Below, in pieces: positions 8,042 to 16,343 of a stretch of 36,469 nucleotides of DNA. Numbering within the stretch: the first letter of the stretch is position 1; every line of letters begins with the position of its first letter. Both the position numbers and the translations under genes were made by a program. The notes below the pieces were generated by a model, which was not told where the DNA came from, did no database searches, and saw only the letters and a program-made list of their open reading frames with translations. Origin of the DNA: Gammaproteobacteria bacterium (GTDB lineage Bacteria; Pseudomonadota; Gammaproteobacteria; Chromatiales; Chromatiaceae); NCBI GenBank assembly GCA_024206335.1, contig JAAGZL010000438.1, positions 1-36,469 on the forward strand, read 5' to 3'.

Positions 8042-8908
8042 ATGAAGTCATCTATCCCAAGCCGCCTGCTGTTGGTCTTATTGTTGGTCTCTGTTACCCA
8101 ACTCCATGCGAGTGAGCGCCTGCAGGTGGCGGTAAGTATTATCCCGCAGAAGATCCTGGTGGAGCGTATCGGCGCCAGACATGTGGATGTTCATCTAATG
8201 GTGCAGCCCGGACATAGTCCTGCCACCTATGAGCCGACACCCAGACAGATGGCCGGTTTGGCAGTGGTTGATTTTTACTATCGTATCGGGGTGCCGTTTG
8301 AGCGGGTTTGGATGGGGCGTATCCTGGATACATATCCAGAGCTGTCGATTCTTGATGCGCGCAGAGGAATCAAGCTGCTGCAGATGGGAGGGGCGGATGG
8401 TGACCATGGACATAGACATGGGATGGGTGAGCCGGATCCGCACATCTGGCTGAGTCCGCCTCGGATCAGGATGATGGCCCTGCGCCTGCGCGATCGACTG
8501 ATCCAGTTGGATCCCATTCACCAGGATGAGTATGTGAAAAATCATGCGCAACTGGATGCCTCCCTGGAGCAGCTGGATGCGGATATTCGCCAGATTCTAT
8601 CCGGTCTGGCGAAACGCAGGTTTATGGTGTATCACCCCTCCTGGGGCTACTTTGCTGACAGCTATGGCCTGCAGCAGATTGCCATCGAGAGTGCAGGGAA
8701 AGAGCCGGGCGCGCAAACCCTTTCCCGTCTGCTGGATGAGGCAGAACAAAATGGTGTCAGTGCCATATTCGTACAGAAACAGTTCGGCCAGGCCCAGGCC
8801 AGGTCGGTGGCGGAGGCGATTGGTGCCAGGGTCGTGGTTATCGACTCCCTGGCCGAAGACTACCCGGAAAACCTGCGCGGTGTGGCACAGGCCATGATGT
8901 CTAGATGA
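8042..8908 (+). CDS. znuA: ZnuA-type zinc ABC transporter substrate-binding protein
   Basis: This is the periplasmic metal-binding protein of a cluster A-I ABC importer. Residues 1-23 form a signal peptide ending LHA. The metal ligands expected for the family are visible: His58 in PGHSP, His134 in DPHIWLSP, His198 in MVYHPSWGYF and Asp268 in VIDSLAEDYPEN. A short His/Asp loop around 120-128 (DGDHGHRHG) precedes the second ligand. Such loops are typical of zinc rather than manganese members. The gene is first in the znuA-znuC-znuB cluster, with a 71 bp gap to znuC. No clear Zur box was found upstream. Confidence 0.9.
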   Translation: MKSSIPSRLLLVLLLVSVTQLHASERLQVAVSIIPQKILVERIGARHVDVHLMVQPGHSPATYEPTPRQMAGLAVVDFYYRIGVPFERVWMGRILDTYPELSILDARRGIKLLQMGGADGDHGHRHGMGEPDPHIWLSPPRIRMMALRLRDRLIQLDPIHQDEYVKNHAQLDASLEQLDADIRQILSGLAKRRFMVYHPSWGYFADSYGLQQIAIESAGKEPGAQTLSRLLDEAEQNGVSAIFVQKQFGQAQARSVAEAIGARVVVIDSLAEDYPENLRGVAQAMMSR

Positions 8909-8979
8909 TTAAGGGCGGCAATTTGTATAGACTTCGCAACTAACTACTTCAATCAGCATGTCGGATCAATCCCAAACAG

Positions 8980-9723
8980 ATGAACACTCCCATTATCTCA
9001 ATCAAAGATGCCAGCTTCTCATACTCAGGGCCCATGATCCTGGATCGGATCAACCTGGAGGTTGCAGATGGTGAGTTTCTGGGTGTGGTGGGGCCCAATG
9101 CCGGAGGCAAGAGTACCCTGCTTAAGCTGGTCCTGGGGCTGCTGGAACCGATGTCTGGAAGCGTGCAGGTGTTGGGCCAAAGCCCAGCGGATGTCTGCCG
9201 TCAGGTGGGCTATGTTCCGCAATATCCGGCCTTTAGCCGGGATTTCCCCATCACCGTGGAGGCCGCCGTGTTGATGGGGTGTATGGGCCGGTCTAGCTGG
9301 TTTGGCGGCTATTGCAAACAGGATCATCTGATCGCCCGGCGTGCCATGCAGGAGACCGAGGTAGCCGATCTTGCTAAACGTCAGCTCTCCACCCTGTCTG
9401 GTGGCCAGTTGCAAAGGGTGCTGGTGGCCAGGGCCCTGGCCTGTGAGCCACATATACTGATCCTGGATGAGCCCACGGCCAACATAGATATGCGGGTAGA
9501 GACCGATATCTTTGATCTGTTGAAGAGTCTGAACCAGCGCATGACCATTATTGTGGTCTCCCACGATGTGGGATTTATCTCACGCTATGTGGATCGCGTG
9601 GCCTGTCTTAATCGTACCTTGATCTGTCATCACACGGCATCTATAGATGGCAAGGTGATAAACGAGCTGTATGGATCTGATGTCCATATGGTGGAACACG
9701 TACATATCTCAGGCGCCCCATGA
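8980..9723 (+). CDS. znuC: ZnuC-type zinc ABC transporter ATPase
   Basis: This is the cytoplasmic ATPase that powers zinc import. Walker A is GPNAGGKST (38-46), with Ala-Gly in place of the commoner Gly-Ala but the essential Lys and Ser kept. The signature is LSGGQLQRV (139-147), Walker B is ILILDEPTANID (159-170) and the switch histidine is in VVSHDVGF. The length of 247 aa is normal. The stop overlaps the znuB start by 4 bp (ATGA), which implies coupled translation. The Shine-Dalgarno upstream of the ATG is weak. Confidence 0.93.
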   Translation: MNTPIISIKDASFSYSGPMILDRINLEVADGEFLGVVGPNAGGKSTLLKLVLGLLEPMSGSVQVLGQSPADVCRQVGYVPQYPAFSRDFPITVEAAVLMGCMGRSSWFGGYCKQDHLIARRAMQETEVADLAKRQLSTLSGGQLQRVLVARALACEPHILILDEPTANIDMRVETDIFDLLKSLNQRMTIIVVSHDVGFISRYVDRVACLNRTLICHHTASIDGKVINELYGSDVHMVEHVHISGAP

Positions 9724-10562
9724 CTGGATTTTTTGAAGCGCTGCTGCAGTACGGTTTTTTGCAGAAGGCCCTGGTGGCTGGGCTGCTGGCCAGTATCGGT
9801 TGCGGCATCATGGGCAGCTATGTGGTGGTCAAACGCATTGGTTTCCTGGCTGGGGGTATATCCCATGCGGTGCTGGGTGGTATGGGAGCCGCGCTGTTCT
9901 ATGGGTTCTCCCCCCTGGGTGGGGCCCTGGGGGCGGCACTGCTTGCCGCCCTGCTGATTGGTTGGATCAGCCTGCGCTGGAAGGAGCGTGAGGATACCTT
10001 GATTGGGGCCTTGTGGGCTGTGGGCATGGCCATCGGCATCATATTTATCTCCAAGACCCCGGGCTACAGTGTCAACCTGATGAGCTATCTGTTTGGTAAT
10101 ATCCTGATGGTGCCACAGAAGGATATCTGGCTCATGGCACTGATGGATGCAGTGGTGCTGACAACGGTGCTGCTGTTCTATCGTCAGTTTCTGGCGGTCT
10201 CGTTTGATGAGGAGTTTGCCCGTCTGCGTGGGGTGCCTGTCACCCTGTTCTACCTGCTGTTGCTGTGTATGGTTGCGGTAACGGTGGTGCTATTGATTCA
10301 GGTGGTGGGGCTGATCTTGGTAATTGCGCTGCTCACCCTGCCTGCGGCGATTGCGGCACACTACCTGCATTCGCTGGGTAGGATGATGTTGTTGGCGGCA
10401 GTTTTGGGGATGCTGTTTACCACACTGGGTCTGGCCATTGCCTATGTTTTCGACCTGCCGGCGGGCGCTACCATCATCCTGGTCGCCGGTCTGGCCTATC
10501 TGCTCTCCACCATGCTCAATCAGCTGCTGCAACGTCAGCGCCAGACCCAGAAGGTGTCATAG
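9720..10562 (+). CDS. znuB: ZnuB-type zinc ABC transporter permease
   Basis: This is an inner-membrane permease of the ABC-3 family (ZnuB/MntB type). It is 280 aa, almost entirely hydrophobic, with about eight membrane segments. The family-typical blocks are [20 protein letters not shown] near residue 30 followed by SHAVLGG, and later a [17 protein letters not shown] block. It overlaps znuC by 4 bp and its TAG stop shares a base with the GTG start of yidD, so the membrane proteins are made from one transcript. Confidence 0.93.
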   Translation: MTGFFEALLQYGFLQKALVAGLLASIGCGIMGSYVVVKRIGFLAGGISHAVLGGMGAALFYGFSPLGGALGAALLAALLIGWISLRWKEREDTLIGALWAVGMAIGIIFISKTPGYSVNLMSYLFGNILMVPQKDIWLMALMDAVVLTTVLLFYRQFLAVSFDEEFARLRGVPVTLFYLLLLCMVAVTVVLLIQVVGLILVIALLTLPAAIAAHYLHSLGRMMLLAAVLGMLFTTLGLAIAYVFDLPAGATIILVAGLAYLLSTMLNQLLQRQRQTQKVS

Positions 10563-10813
10563 TGAGGCGCTTTTTTATCCTTTTGGTCCGGGGTTATAGC
10601 TATCTGATCAGTCCGTTCCTGGGTAACAACTGTCGCTACTATCCAAACTGTTCCAGCTATATGCAGGAGGCCATTGAGATCCATGGTGTTTGGCGTGGCC
10701 TCTGGCTGGGTATTAAACGCATCCTGCGCTGCCATCCCTTCCATGAGGGTGGTGTGGATCCGGTGCCACCCGCAGGGCATAACTGTAAAAAACATGATCA
10801 CGGCGCTGATTGA
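10562..10813 (+). CDS. yidD: YidD membrane protein insertion efficiency factor
   Basis: This is a small membrane-associated protein that helps YidC insert inner-membrane proteins. The core matches the family: [20 protein letters not shown], then [25 protein letters not shown] and GGVDPVP. It starts with GTG, sharing its G with the znuB stop. Two things are unusual. YidD is normally beside rnpA and yidC, whereas here it sits inside a metal-transport cluster. After DPVPPAG the protein ends in a short tail rich in His and Cys ([11 protein letters not shown]), a plausible metal-binding tail. The last 20 bp overlap the next gene in another frame. Confidence 0.9.
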   Translation: MRRFFILLVRGYSYLISPFLGNNCRYYPNCSSYMQEAIEIHGVWRGLWLGIKRILRCHPFHEGGVDPVPPAGHNCKKHDHGAD

Positions 10814-11888
10814 AAACAGCCTGCGCCTGGCCCTGGACTCTGCGCCCTGGTTGCTGTTTGGTTTGATTGCAGCCGGAGTGATCCATGCCTGGTTGCCAAT
10901 GCGGCTTGTGGGCCGGGCACTGGGTGGCTCCGGCCCCATGGCCGTGATCAAGGCGGCGTTGATCGGCGCCCCTCTTCCCCTCTGCTCCTGCGGGACCCTG
11001 CCGGCGGCGCTCTCACTCTCCCGGGCTGGGGCCTCACGTGCCTCCACTACCTCGTTTCTGATCTCAACCCCAGAGACCGGGGTGGATTCCTTGGCGCTCT
11101 CCTGGGTTCTGCTGGGGCCGGTGCTGGCCCTGTTGCGCCCGGTCGCCGCCATCATCTCTGCCGTTAGTGCCGGTCTCCTGGTGGGTGCTGCCGAGGTGCG
11201 AAGCGAAACGGATGAGACTGCTGGATTGGTAGTGGAACCAGCATCTACCACCGCCTGCTGTTCACCTGACGGTACGGTTATTGGTGATAAGGTTAAGGCG
11301 GGTCTCTGGCATCGTACCATTGATGGTCTGAACTACGCCTTTACCGATCTGCTGGATGATCTGGCGCTCTGGCTGCTGGTGGGGATTGTGGCTGCTGGAA
11401 CGGTGGTAACCTTAATTCCGCCCGATCTGCTGGTGGAGTGGGGCAGTGGTCTCGGCGCCATGTTGTTGATCCTGCTGATATCCGTACCCATGTATGTGTG
11501 TGCCACTGCCAGTACGCCACTGGCCCACGCCATGCTGTTTGCTGGGGTTTCGCCGGGAACGGTGCTGGTGTTTCTGCTGGCGGGGCCTGCCAGTAATATC
11601 GCCAGCCTGGTATTGGTGCACAGGGAGTTGGGGGGGCGTGCCCTTGCGGCCTATCTGTTCGGTATCTGCGGGATTAGCATCTTGCTCGGGTTGTCCCTGG
11701 ATTGGGTGGTTGGTGTATATGGTATTGATCTCCTGTCCGGTTTGAATCTGACTGGTGGTACCATCCATGAGCCACCGGGCGCCATCGCCTATATTAGTCT
11801 GCTGCTACTGGTGGTGTGTGGGATCAAACCCCTGCGGCACTATATCTTGAATGGAAAAGGTGGAGACGAAGGCGGCTGTTGTGGGTAA
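10794..11888 (+). CDS. SO_0444-type permease, probable Cu/Zn efflux transporter
   Basis: This is a polytopic inner-membrane protein of the DUF318/ArsP-like permease superfamily, here closest in look to the SO_0444 family annotated as Cu/Zn efflux. The hallmark is [19 protein letters not shown] (Cys64, Cys66) followed by [20 protein letters not shown]. The second half repeats the pattern with [13 protein letters not shown] and [17 protein letters not shown] central cytosolic loop holds a CC pair (TTACCSPDG) and the C-terminus ends GGCCG, both possible metal sites. I chose the ATG at 10794 (364 aa). A longer frame from 10674 lies wholly within yidD coding sequence and adds no family sequence. 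Substrate assignment rests on family and on the znu neighbours. Confidence 0.82.
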   Translation: MITALIENSLRLALDSAPWLLFGLIAAGVIHAWLPMRLVGRALGGSGPMAVIKAALIGAPLPLCSCGTLPAALSLSRAGASRASTTSFLISTPETGVDSLALSWVLLGPVLALLRPVAAIISAVSAGLLVGAAEVRSETDETAGLVVEPASTTACCSPDGTVIGDKVKAGLWHRTIDGLNYAFTDLLDDLALWLLVGIVAAGTVVTLIPPDLLVEWGSGLGAMLLILLISVPMYVCATASTPLAHAMLFAGVSPGTVLVFLLAGPASNIASLVLVHRELGGRALAAYLFGICGISILLGLSLDWVVGVYGIDLLSGLNLTGGTIHEPPGAIAYISLLLLVVCGIKPLRHYILNGKGGDEGGCCG

Positions 11889-11900
11889 TATCCACATCAT

Positions 11901-12944
11901 ATGAATCTGGATATCTTCTCATCCCAGGAAAAATTGGCCGAGGCCTTCAAGCAGGGGCTGGCTGAGCTGTTGCATGGCTACAATGAGCTGGGTGTGTTCA
12001 TTCTGGTATTGGCGAATGTCAGTATGGACCCGGAATTGCAGGAGAAGCTGGACCGAAAGGTAAAGGGCCGTTATCAGCTATTAAGAAGAAGTTTCAAACG
12101 CTCCCCACGCAGCTTCTACTTGGATGATGCCAAGGATGACAAACGGGTATTTCGCCAGCTGTTGCGGATTGGCATGATTGGGCTGCATCCGAATGAATCG
12201 CGTGATGAGGGCCCCTGGGAGCTGCAGTTCAATCAGCTGCGCTCTTTCCGGCCTTCACGTATTGCCGATAAGCCCGTAGATGGTGTGTATGCCCCGTTTG
12301 ATATTGATGGGTTTCATTTTGATAAACCATTTCTGTTAAAGGAGATGTTCTGGGAGGGGTACTTTGCGGGGCGGCGCACCTCTCTGTACTACAATAAATT
12401 TCCGTTTATGCCCTTTCACAGCCTGATGGTGCCGGAGCGTTGGGCCAACCATCCGCAATTTCTGCACCAGGCGGATCTGGAGTATCTGTGGGCGGTATCG
12501 GAGTTGCTGGGGCAGACCATGCCGGATGTTGGTTTTGCCTATAACAGTTACGGCGCCAACGCATCCATCAACAATCTGCATTTTCATATGTTTATGCGCG
12601 AAAAGCCGCTGCCCATAACACGTGCCGAGTGGTCCCATAATGGTGGGGATCAGGAGTATCCGGTGGGGTGTCGCAAGTTTACCTCGGTTCAGGATGCTTG
12701 GGAGTTTGTCTCCGGATTGCATCGTCAGGATGTGAGCTACAACTTGGTGGTAGTGCCGGGCCGTCTCTACTGCGTACCCCGGCGCAGACAGGGTAGCTAC
12801 TGCCACGCAGACTGGAATTTTGGGTTTGCCTGGTACGAGATGGCGGGTGGTGTTACTACCGTGTGTAGGGATGATTATCTTTCCCTGAATACTGAACTGA
12901 TCACTCGGGAGATGGAGTTGTTGATGCTGCATGACAATGGGTAG
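11901..12944 (+). CDS. HIT/GalT-superfamily phosphorylase-like protein
   Basis: This appears to be a 347 aa cytoplasmic protein of the HIT/GalT fold that includes GDP-hexose phosphorylases and Ap4A phosphorylases. Support comes from YNKFPFMPFHSLMVPE (164-179), which matches the strand and loop that bind the nucleotide, and from NSYGANASINNLHFHMFMRE near 215-233. Compared with the HxHxQ site of VTC2-like GDP-galactose phosphorylases (SINHLHFQ), the first His is Asn, the central nucleophile His227 is kept and the Gln is His229. The substrate cannot be assigned. It starts 12 bp after the efflux permease, so it probably belongs to that transcript. The family call is by eye. Confidence 0.6.
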   Translation: MNLDIFSSQEKLAEAFKQGLAELLHGYNELGVFILVLANVSMDPELQEKLDRKVKGRYQLLRRSFKRSPRSFYLDDAKDDKRVFRQLLRIGMIGLHPNESRDEGPWELQFNQLRSFRPSRIADKPVDGVYAPFDIDGFHFDKPFLLKEMFWEGYFAGRRTSLYYNKFPFMPFHSLMVPERWANHPQFLHQADLEYLWAVSELLGQTMPDVGFAYNSYGANASINNLHFHMFMREKPLPITRAEWSHNGGDQEYPVGCRKFTSVQDAWEFVSGLHRQDVSYNLVVVPGRLYCVPRRRQGSYCHADWNFGFAWYEMAGGVTTVCRDDYLSLNTELITREMELLMLHDNG

Positions 12945-13115
12945 GGGTTTGTGCGGTAGCTGAGAGGTGTATTGCTTGTTTATTTGTGAGACTACACTGC
13001 TTACCCGCCATGTGCGTAGTTCCAATGATTGTGGAAGCCCTGGCAATAGTAGTTATTTGATATGCCAAATATCCATCTTAACTGGAAATTTTTACACAAA
13101 GGGTGTTATTTGAAT

Positions 13116-13697
13116 ATGAGTACAGAACAGGCGTTACACGCTCGCAGTGAATCCAAATGTGAGCTGTGTGGTACAACAGATGGTCTGGGCCAGTATGAGG
13201 TGCCGCCGGATTTGGATGGTGGTGTGGATGGCAGCGTGTTGATCTGCACTAGCTGTCGTGAGCAGATCGATTATCCAGATAGGCTGGATGTCAATCACTG
13301 GCACTGCCTGAATGAGAGCATGTGGAGCCAGGTACCGGCGGTGCAGGTGATGGTGTGGCGGATGCTTACCCGTCTCAGTGCCGAGGGCTGGGCCCAGGAC
13401 CTGCTGGATATGCTCTACCTGGACGATGAGCTACTGAAATGGGCGCAGGCTACAGGTGAGGCTGGGAGTGAAGGTGATGGGGTAGCGCATAAAGACAGCA
13501 ATGGTGTGGTGCTTGTGGCCGGTGATACGGTGACCCTGATCAAGGATCTGAACGTAAAGGGGGCCAACTTCACCGCCAAGCGTGGCACGGCCGTGCGTGG
13601 CATATCACTGGTGGCGGACAATCCGGCGCATATCGAGGGTCGGGTCAATGGTCAGCAGATTGTAATACTGACCAAATTTGTTAAGAGGAGTAACTAA
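13116..13697 (+). CDS. phnA: PhnA-domain zinc-ribbon protein
   Basis: This is a member of the PhnA/YjdM family, a group named after phosphonate genes although its role in E. coli is not essential to phosphonate use. The N-terminus has a zinc ribbon with CELC (Cys15, Cys18) and CTSC (Cys44, Cys47). The C-terminal 70 residues are the PhnA beta-barrel domain, with GDTVTLIKDLNVKGA, KRGTAVRGI and GQQIVILTKFVKRS. Between them lies an Asp/Glu-rich helical insert, so the protein is the long form (193 aa against about 110 in E. coli). I chose the ATG at 13116 because homologues begin MSxEQ just before the first ribbon cysteine. An in-frame ATG at 13062 would add 18 residues without family support. Confidence 0.85.
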   Translation: MSTEQALHARSESKCELCGTTDGLGQYEVPPDLDGGVDGSVLICTSCREQIDYPDRLDVNHWHCLNESMWSQVPAVQVMVWRMLTRLSAEGWAQDLLDMLYLDDELLKWAQATGEAGSEGDGVAHKDSNGVVLVAGDTVTLIKDLNVKGANFTAKRGTAVRGISLVADNPAHIEGRVNGQQIVILTKFVKRSN

Positions 13698-13720
13698 ACA
13701 CTACCAGCACGTGGTTAGTT
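13692..13720 (+). terminator. Possible weak terminator hairpin after phnA
   Basis: AACTAAACAC at 13692-13701 pairs with GTGGTTAGTT at 13711-13720 with one mismatch across a 9 nt loop. It begins around the phnA stop codon and is followed by a short T-rich stretch rather than a long run. The following bases up to 13931 contain no supported gene. Confidence 0.4.
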
Positions 13721-13931
13721 TGCATTTCTATGTGGGGCATTATATCTTGTTTTCATTGCATGGCCCTGGTCACTCTCGCTGGTGCCACATATTTGCGATC
13801 CCCTTATTCAGAGGTTCCTTAGATATTAAGATGTATCCGAATCAAGGTTGTATAGTGCCTGTTGGGATTCGTGGTGCTGGTTTGCTCGTTGTTACGGGCT
13901 TTTTCACGATAAATTATACAGGGTCAAATAA

Positions 13932-14198
13932 ATGATAACTCTTTCGGTACGTAGTCTTCCTAGATCGACCACAGAGGAGAACCTCACTGCGCTCTTTTCT
14001 GAGTATGGTGTGGTTCGTTCCCTCAAGTTGGCGAAAGATCTTTTTTCTGGTGACTGCAAGGGTTTTGCCGTTATCGATATGGAGGGACATGAGGCGCGGG
14101 CTGCCATGGCCGCCCTTGATGGTAGTGACTTTAATGGTGGCACCATTCGTGTCGGGCCATACCGGGAACCAAAGGGGCGTGGTGGTAGGCGCCGCTGA
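13932..14198 (+). CDS. Small single-RRM RNA-binding protein
   Basis: This is an 88 aa protein made almost wholly of one RNA-recognition motif. The RNP2 strand is ITLSVRSL (2-9) and RNP1 is KGFAVIDM (43-50), with the aromatic at the expected place. The rest of the fold is present, with helix 1 around EENLTALFSEYG and a final strand FNGGTIRVGPY. The tail is basic (RGRGGRRR). Bacterial proteins of this type are often cold-induced and bind single-stranded RNA, but the targets are unknown. The ATG has only an AGGG about 9 bp upstream. A T7 run near 14220, without a strong stem, may end the transcript. Confidence 0.88.
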   Translation: MITLSVRSLPRSTTEENLTALFSEYGVVRSLKLAKDLFSGDCKGFAVIDMEGHEARAAMAALDGSDFNGGTIRVGPYREPKGRGGRRR

Positions 14199-14762
14199 TT
14201 GCATTCTGTAGCAGTCGACCATTTTTTTGTGGGTAGGCTTTCTGTCGTAAGTTTTATCTAATCGCAGCAGTATCAACCCGTGTGCCGTTGGTCCTACCCA
14301 TATCTATTATAAGATCAAGAGTGGGCTATATGATCGGGCTGTGACCTCTGTGATGTGGGGCCTAGTGGGCCACGATCACTTAACAGGGTTTCGGTGTAGG
14401 ACGAATGGTTTTTGCATGGAGCGGGGTTTTGATTTGGCTTCGCAATGAAACCCACTTATGTAGTCTGCTTTATATCTCAAATGCGAATAGTGAAAGCCAA
14501 GGTGCGTAGTGTTTTTCAGTCACGTATTTTTGTTTGATGCCCTGAATGCTTATACCACTCTTGTTGTGTGTCTGGTTATGCATTTCTTTGTCTCCTTGTG
14601 TAGATTGTTGGTGTTAGTGAGAAAGTGTCCTGTCTGCTGATTGTTACGTCCCAATCAGAGTTTTGGATTCCAACGCGCTCTCTGGAGGCACATACAGGCT
14701 ATTTAAACCGGACTGGATAAGGAGTAAGGTTTAGCAGTAAGAGATGTGCCACGGGGAATTCA
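14199..14762. other. 560 bp intergenic region, nothing identified
   Basis: No open frame with a credible start, no tRNA-like fold and no strong inverted repeat was found here on either strand. The stretch holds the 3' end of the RRM transcript, including a T7 run near 14220. Its right end must contain the promoter of the CHAD-ParA pair, whose GTG start has GGGGA a few bases upstream. It is the longest geneless gap in the window, so an unrecognised small RNA or a binding region is possible. Confidence 0.5.
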
Positions 14763-16343
14763 GTGACCAGTAAACAGATGATATATGCCGTATCCGACAA
14801 ACTCTCCAGAAAGAGATTGAAGGAGTTATTGTCAGATGGAATGGATGTCAGGGTTGAGGTGACGGACGACACCAAGCGCTACTATCTGGACACCTTTGAC
14901 TGGCGTCTGCTCCGGTCCGGTATGGTCCTGGAGGTTGAGGTTCGTGGTGGCTTGTGCCTCCTGACCTGGCGGGAACTGGGTAGCGGAGAGTTGCTGTTAA
15001 GCCGCACGGTTAGAACACTGCCGAAGAGTGCTGATGATTTCAGCAATGTTGGTCAGCAGCCCAGGTTAAAGCAGGTTCTTGGCAGAAGGAGGCTGCTGGC
15101 GCATGCCTCATTACGTGGGAGTACACATAGGTTTCTGCTGCTGAATGATGATGAAAAAACCCTGATGCGGGTTGAATTGAGGCGGGACAAGGTTATCTCT
15201 TCCGACAGCTCTGCCTACACGCAGATGCAAGACGGGGTCTATTTTTTCCCCTATCGTGGCTATGACAAGATATTCAGTCACCGGCTGAGACGAATAGCCA
15301 AGGGTGCGAAGCTGTCTCCGCCCACTGAGGACCCGTTGATTTCGGCGCTGGCAGCTCTGGATATAACCCCGGGGGAGTATAGTGGCAGGCCGACCTTTTC
15401 CCTTGATCCGGCGCGGCCATCTATCGATGCGCTGGCAGAGATCCTGGGCAGGTTGTTGCAGATTATTCGGTGTAACGTGAAGGGTGCGCGTGAGGATTCA
15501 GATCCTGAATATCTGCATGATTTCCTGGTGGCTGTGCGTCGGGTCAGGTGTCTTATGTCCAGGTTTGAATCGGTATTTCCCGAAGAGAGGGTAAAGCTGT
15601 TACAGCGTGATTTTTCCTGGGTGGAGCAGGAGGCAACCCGGATCCGGGATCTGGATATCTATATTAGCCGGTTTGAGGATTTCAGAGCTGGGGTGGATGA
15701 AGAGTACCGTGAGGCGCTGAACTCTCTGTACTCTTTTTTGCAGGGGGAAAAGCAGAAGAAGCTGTGGCAGATGCGGGTGGCATTGGAGAGTTCGCGTTAC
15801 CTGCGGCTGATTGAGTCCATGGACCACCTGCTGCAAGGTTGTAAGGATGCAGATACTCTGCCCCCGACTGCATCTATCGCTATAGATAGGGCTGCCTGTA
15901 ACGGCATCTGGAATAGTTATCGTGTGTTGGTCGAAACAGCCAGAGGGCTGCCAGCCACGCCCAGGTCAGAGCGGATCTATGAACTGCACCAGATCAGCAA
16001 GCATCTTGGGTATCAGATGGATCTGTTTAGAAGCCTATTTCCCAGCAAGCGTATGGAGCGGCAGATCAGAGCGCATGATCGGTTGCAACGGCGCCTGAAC
16101 CGCTTCCGGGATATAGATCTGCAGTACCGCAGGCTGCAAAGTTACATCACCAGGATGACCAAGGCCCAGGCGGTGCGGGAGATATCCATGGAGGCGGTTA
16201 AACAACTGATTGCAGATCGTAAGCGCGAGCAGAGAAAGGCCAGGAGCAGGGCCGTCATCCAGATTGAGCACTTTACCCGAAAGAAGATGCGCAAACGGTT
16301 TAAGTCGATGTTTAAACAGCCGCCCAAGGGGGGTGCCGTGTGA
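14763..16343 (+). CDS. CYTH-like/CHAD domain protein, probable polyphosphate-binding
   Basis: This 526 aa protein has an N-terminal CYTH-like part (about 1-190) and a C-terminal CHAD part (about 215-510). CYTH is recognised by YYLDTFDWRLLRSGMVLEVE and the strands after it, but the N-terminal ExExK catalytic signature is not there, so this half is probably not an active triphosphatase. CHAD is recognised by EYLHDFLVAVRRVRCLMSRF, RIRDLDIYISRFEDF and a second repeat with LHQISKHLGYQMDLFRSLF and NRFRDIDLQYRRLQSY, very rich in Arg, Lys and His. CHAD proteins in Ralstonia localise to polyphosphate granules. The start is GTG with GGGGA upstream. The stop overlaps the parA start by 4 bp. Confidence 0.85.
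   Translation: MTSKQMIYAVSDKLSRKRLKELLSDGMDVRVEVTDDTKRYYLDTFDWRLLRSGMVLEVEVRGGLCLLTWRELGSGELLLSRTVRTLPKSADDFSNVGQQPRLKQVLGRRRLLAHASLRGSTHRFLLLNDDEKTLMRVELRRDKVISSDSSAYTQMQDGVYFFPYRGYDKIFSHRLRRIAKGAKLSPPTEDPLISALAALDITPGEYSGRPTFSLDPARPSIDALAEILGRLLQIIRCNVKGAREDSDPEYLHDFLVAVRRVRCLMSRFESVFPEERVKLLQRDFSWVEQEATRIRDLDIYISRFEDFRAGVDEEYREALNSLYSFLQGEKQKKLWQMRVALESSRYLRLIESMDHLLQGCKDADTLPPTASIAIDRAACNGIWNSYRVLVETARGLPATPRSERIYELHQISKHLGYQMDLFRSLFPSKRMERQIRAHDRLQRRLNRFRDIDLQYRRLQSYITRMTKAQAVREISMEAVKQLIADRKREQRKARSRAVIQIEHFTRKKMRKRFKSMFKQPPKGGAV

Noticed and set aside
10674-10793. Longer start for the efflux permease
   Set aside because: The extra 40 residues are read from inside yidD in another frame and do not resemble the family; the ATG at 10794 fits the permease start.
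13678-13935. 85-codon frame between phnA and the RRM gene
   Set aside because: It begins inside phnA and ends at the RRM start, with no recognisable product or ribosome-binding site.
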